From Bacteroidia bacterium (GTDB lineage Bacteria; Bacteroidota; Bacteroidia; Chitinophagales; Saprospiraceae), in NCBI GenBank assembly GCA_030431945.1, contig JAUIIF010000024.1, forward strand, positions 1 to 18,492: a DNA stretch of 18,492 bases, written 5' to 3'. Both the position numbers and the translations under genes were made by a program. Below are positions 16,668 through 18,492 of this stretch, piece by piece. The notes under the pieces are model-generated. The model did not search any database and had not been told where the DNA came from. It saw only the letters and a list, made by a program, of their open reading frames with translations. The first letter of the stretch is position 1; every line of letters starts with the position of its first letter.

Positions 16668-16700
16668 CTTGATTTATTGATAGCAATATAGCTATATTTG
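16668..16700 (+). promoter_or_regulatory. Promoter of the DUF6428-arsR-arsC-like operon
   Basis: TATATTTG at 16693-16700 is a perfect match to the Bacteroidota -7 element TAnnTTTG. CTTG at 16668-16671 lies 21 bases upstream and fits the -33 TTG element within the allowed 17-23 spacing. The start codon is 51 bases downstream of the -7 element. This is the best promoter in the window. The divergent xdhC-like gene begins 82 bases to the left; its own promoter was not found with confidence. Confidence 0.75.
16685..16698 (+). promoter_or_regulatory. Putative ArsR operator palindrome over the -7 element
   Basis: AATATAGCTATATT is a perfect 14-bp palindrome centred between 16691 and 16692. With a one-base offset it extends to GCAA-TATAG / CTATATTTGC (16683-16701). 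Its right half is the -7 element, so a bound dimer would block RNA polymerase. ArsR/SmtB repressors typically bind A/T-rich inverted repeats of this kind, and an ArsR gene is second in the operon. ATTGAT occurs on both sides (16676-16681 and 16705-16710). The assignment to ArsR is inferred from position and symmetry. Confidence 0.6.
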
Positions 16701-16751
16701 CATTATTGATGGGGATTCAGGCTGATTCTCCGCCCGTTTAAACTAAGTAGC

Positions 16752-17231
16752 ATGACACTTTCCGAAATAAAGACTTACCTCAGCGGTCACGATCGCTTGC
16801 TCCTTCAACTCCCGGATGGCACCAGCGTCCCCGCCCATTTTCACGTTACTGAAATCGGGGAGGTCACCAAAAACTTCATCGATTGCGGCGGTACGTTTCG
16901 GCGGGAGCGCAAGGCCAATTTCCAGTTATGGAGCGCTAATGACTATGACCATCGTTTGCACCCCGAGAAGCTGGTGAAGATCATCGAGCTGGCCGAAAAG
17001 GAACTTGGGCTGGCCGACCTGGAGGTTGAGGTGGAGTACCAGGGCCCTGACACCATTTCCAAGTACCACCTGGAACCCGGTGAAGACGGCACGTTGTACC
17101 TGACGAGTATGCATACGGACTGCCTGGCCAAGTCCAACTGCGGCATCCCGGCGGCAAAGGAAAAATTATCGCTTAACCGCCTGATCGCTTCCGCACCGGG
17201 CGCCTGTACCCCCGGTGGCGGCTGCTGTTAA
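16752..17231 (+). CDS. DUF6428 family protein
   Basis: This 159-residue cytosolic protein of unknown biochemical function belongs to a family that in Bacteroidota repeatedly sits beside ArsR and arsenate-reductase-like genes. Recognisable features are AHFHVTEIGEVTKNFIDCGG (28-47), FQLWSANDYDHRLHPEKL (57-74), LEVEVEYQG (90-98) and a C-terminal cysteine-rich tail. Cysteines are C45, C124, C130, C152, C158 and C159, and the histidines of HFH (29-31) and DHRLH (66-70) are likely further ligands. The protein ends GGGCC. It is the first gene after the ArsR-type promoter and 16 bases before the repressor gene. A metalloid- or metal-binding role is plausible but inferred from the cysteines and context only. 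Confidence 0.8.
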   Translation: MTLSEIKTYLSGHDRLLLQLPDGTSVPAHFHVTEIGEVTKNFIDCGGTFRRERKANFQLWSANDYDHRLHPEKLVKIIELAEKELGLADLEVEVEYQGPDTISKYHLEPGEDGTLYLTSMHTDCLAKSNCGIPAAKEKLSLNRLIASAPGACTPGGGCC

Positions 17232-17247
17232 ATCATCCTTTACCGTT

Positions 17248-17580
17248 ATGGGAATTACCAAAACCGACGCTTACACCGAGGAACAGAACCGGATTGCCGA
17301 TCTCTGTAAAGCCATCGGCCACCCCGCCCGGGTGGCCATTTTACAGAAGTTGTTGTCAGTAGACTGCTGTATCTGCCGTGATTTCAGTGAGGAGATCGAC
17401 CTGGCGCAGCCGACAATTTCCCGCCACCTGCACGCCCTGAAGGCCGTTGGCCTGATTGCGGGCACCATCGAAGGTACCAGCATCAGCTATTGCATCAACC
17501 CGGAGCGGTGGCGGGAAGTACAAGCTTTTCTGAACGGCCTGTTCGAAAGATACGAGACGGGCGACAACGGTTGTTGCTGA
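17248..17580 (+). CDS. ArsR/SmtB family metalloregulatory repressor
   Basis: The 110-residue winged-helix protein has KAIGHPARVAILQKLL (21-36) and the recognition helix region AQPTISRHLHALKAVGLI (53-70). VDCCICRDF (38-46) puts C40, C41 and C43 at the position of the ArsR alpha-3 thiol site that senses As(III)/Sb(III). More thiols are C20, C82 and a terminal C109-C110. Proteins of this family leave the operator when metalloid binds. The ATG at 17248 lies 16 bases after the DUF6428 stop. An in-frame GTG at 17215, inside the upstream gene, is a less likely start. The stop TGA overlaps the next ATG (TGATG), which implies translational coupling. It probably represses its own operon through the palindrome at 16685-16698. 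Confidence 0.9.
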   Translation: MGITKTDAYTEEQNRIADLCKAIGHPARVAILQKLLSVDCCICRDFSEEIDLAQPTISRHLHALKAVGLIAGTIEGTSISYCINPERWREVQAFLNGLFERYETGDNGCC

Positions 17581-18194
17581 TGGAAAACGTTGAATTGTAT
17601 CCCTCGCTGGCGCGTACCGTGGCGGCCCTGACGCAGGAATTCAGGACAATTCCTGCAGCACGGCGGCAACGTTTGGCGCAGCTCGCCGCTTACGTCCGCA
17701 GCCAACCACCGGGCCAGGCGAAATTGAACTTCATCTGTACCCACAACTCCCGGAGGAGCCACCTGGGAATGATTTGGGCCGTCGTAGCGGCCAATCATTA
17801 CGGGCTGTTGGTCAGCTCCTTTTCCGGGGGGACGGAAGCTACTGCCTTCAATCCCCGGGCCGTAGCGGCGCTGGAGCGGGCGGGCTTCCGGGTGCGCAAT
17901 CCCGGTGGTGCCAATCCGCACTACGAGGTGTCCTTCGCGCAAAACCAACCCGCCCTCATCTGTTTTTCCAAAAGGTACGACGATCCGGTCAACCCCGATA
18001 AGCAGTTTGCGGCAGTCATGACTTGCTCGGAGGCGGACGAAGCCTGCCCACTGATCGTGGGGACAGATTTGCGGTTGCCCCTGACCTACGAGGACCCGAA
18101 AGAAGCGGATGACACCCCGCAGGAGCGTTTACGGTACGACGAACGTGTCGCTCAGATCGGCAGGGAACTGCTGTACGCTTTTTCTTTGGTTTAA
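17580..18194 (+). CDS. Arsenate reductase-like / low-molecular-weight phosphatase family protein
   Basis: From the ATG overlapping the arsR stop the product has 204 residues. An earlier in-frame ATG at 17490 lies inside arsR and is rejected. Residues 1-47 are a helical N-terminal extension. The phosphatase loop CTHNSRRS begins at nucleophile C53, with R59 closing the CX5R loop. SGGTEATAFNP (82-92) is a family segment. MTCSEADEACPLI (147-159) supplies C149 and C156, spaced seven apart as are C82 and C89 of thioredoxin-coupled ArsC. D172 in YEDPKEADD matches the catalytic acid position. These features favour reduction of arsenate to arsenite using thioredoxin, although such proteins are often annotated as protein-tyrosine-phosphatases. 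No arsenite efflux gene follows. Confidence 0.82.
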   Translation: MENVELYPSLARTVAALTQEFRTIPAARRQRLAQLAAYVRSQPPGQAKLNFICTHNSRRSHLGMIWAVVAANHYGLLVSSFSGGTEATAFNPRAVAALERAGFRVRNPGGANPHYEVSFAQNQPALICFSKRYDDPVNPDKQFAAVMTCSEADEACPLIVGTDLRLPLTYEDPKEADDTPQERLRYDERVAQIGRELLYAFSLV

Positions 18195-18213
18195 GGCAGG
18201 CGTGTTACCTTAG
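18185..18213 (+). promoter_or_regulatory. Possible promoter upstream of the GH13-like gene start
   Basis: TTTG at 18185-18188 and TACCTTAG at 18206-18213 are 17 bases apart, within the range for Bacteroidota -33/-7 pairs. TACCTTAG differs from TAnnTTTG at one defined base. The ATG at 18236 lies 22 bases downstream of the -7 element. The -33 part overlaps the end of the arsC-like gene. No terminator was seen between that gene and this site. Confidence 0.4.
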
Positions 18214-18235
18214 CTACTTCTCGAATCAGTAGTAT

Positions 18236-18328
18236 ATGCGTTCAGTCAATCTTCTCCTGGCCATTCTTTGTCCGGTTTTTCTTTTTGCTCAAGAGGTACG
18301 GGTGGAGCCACCCAGTTGGTGGGTAGGA
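18236..18328 (+). pseudogene. 5' fragment of a secreted GH13 (SusA/neopullulanase-like) enzyme, interrupted
   Basis: The ATG at 18236 opens a signal peptide (about residues 1-19, ending FLFAQ) followed by EVRVEPPSWWVG. This is the start of the N-terminal domain of Bacteroidota GH13 alpha-amylase/cyclomaltodextrinase enzymes, where the motif VEPPxWWxGM precedes a beta-sandwich. After Gly31 (18328) the resemblance stops. The frame runs 50 more unrelated codons to a TAA at 18479-18481, and the other two plus frames also stop without GH13 sequence. The intact enzyme would be about 600 residues, secreted or periplasmic, cutting alpha-glucans. I infer that the gene was split by an insertion or rearrangement. 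Recognition rests on a short motif. Confidence 0.5.
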
Positions 18329-18491
18329 TCTGGCAGGTTTCCAGGAGGCCGAAACGACGTTGCCGCAGGAGGTCCTGCAAAAACAACTCATAGGCATCTA
18401 ATACACCTGCCAAGCTTTCGCCCATGGTTTCTTGCACCCGCTTGCGTTCATGGCGCAGTTCCTGCTGAACCTGGGCTTTAAGCTCACACCA
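18246..18491 (-). CDS. Unidentified protein, partial, on the strand opposite the GH13 remnant
   Basis: A minus-strand frame is open from the right window edge to a TGA at 18246-18248. From the edge it reads ELKAQVQQELRHERKR, then VQETMGESLAGVLDAYELFL and QDLLRQRRFGLLETC, a charged, leucine-rich, helical pattern that looks like real protein. After 18329 it reads antisense through the GH13 remnant, so its last 27 or so residues would be accidental. An internal ATG at 18437 is a possible but unlikely start. I do not recognise the family. It could be the C-terminus of a transposase or another gene brought next to the remnant. Confidence 0.35.
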   Translation of the reverse strand, partial: WCELKAQVQQELRHERKRVQETMGESLAGVLDAYELFLQDLLRQRRFGLLETCQILPTNWVAPPVPLEQKEKPDKEWPGED

Positions 18492-18492
18492 G
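18329..18492. mobile_element. Candidate left end of an inserted element
   Basis: Sequence from 18329 breaks the GH13-like frame and carries a different, oppositely oriented coding signal to the window edge. It begins TCTGGCAGGTTTCCAGG, which contains a short CTGG/CCAG inverted pair. No terminal repeat can be tested because the other end is outside the window, and no transposase domain was recognised. A genomic rearrangement or an assembly join would look the same. Confidence 0.3.

Noticed and set aside
16601..16670. Promoter for the leftward xdhC-like gene (minus-strand TATTTTTT near 16650)
   Set aside because: It is similar to a -7 element, but the nearest TTG is about 30 bases upstream, outside the usual range.
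17490..17579. Upstream start adding 30 residues to the arsenate reductase-like protein
   Set aside because: The added sequence lies inside arsR in another frame and is unlike the family. The TGATG overlap at 17578-17582 is a normal coupled start.

Overview
The window looks like a piece of a Bacteroidota chromosome, probably Saprospiria/Lewinella-like. This is inferred from the moderately high G+C, genes that mostly lack a Shine-Dalgarno sequence, promoter-like sites of the Bacteroidota type (TTG / TAnnTTTG), and family choices such as a BBP2-like outer-membrane barrel and DUF6428 beside ArsR. No rRNA or tRNA gene and no CRISPR array was seen.

Region 1 (1-10882) is the ribosomal protein/RNA polymerase block on the + strand: the 3' end of rplK, then rplA, rplJ, rplL, rpoB and rpoC. 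The gaps between rplK/rplA, rplJ/rplL, rplL/rpoB and rpoB/rpoC hold RNA hairpins. The gap in front of rplJ is only 22 bases, so the classical L10-binding leader cannot sit there. Two tandem hairpins, the second a textbook intrinsic terminator, close the block after rpoC.

Region 2 (10884-14390, +) holds a long-form, animal-like tryptophan 2,3-dioxygenase, a bacterial pentameric ligand-gated ion channel homologue lacking the Cys-loop cysteines, and a BBP2-like outer-membrane beta-barrel protein. No T-tracted terminator separates the first two, so they may share a transcript.

Region 3 (14391-16586, - strand) is a two-gene operon, an XdhC/CoxI family protein followed 17 bases later by a metallo-beta-lactamase-fold hydrolase. 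It converges on the BBP2 gene across a 277-base spacer with hairpins for both directions.

Region 4 (16587-18194, +) is a compact metalloid-type operon: DUF6428 protein, ArsR-family repressor, and an arsenate-reductase/low-molecular-weight phosphatase-like protein that keeps the three-cysteine layout of thioredoxin-coupled ArsC. A good promoter has a 14-bp perfect palindrome overlapping its -7 element, the likely ArsR operator. The first two proteins end in Cys-Cys. No arsenite efflux permease is visible.

Region 5 (18195-18492) has a promoter-like site and the first 31 codons of what looks like a secreted GH13 (SusA/neopullulanase-type) enzyme. Its reading frame then changes abruptly into unrelated sequence carrying an open frame on the other strand, which suggests an insertion or rearrangement near 18329.
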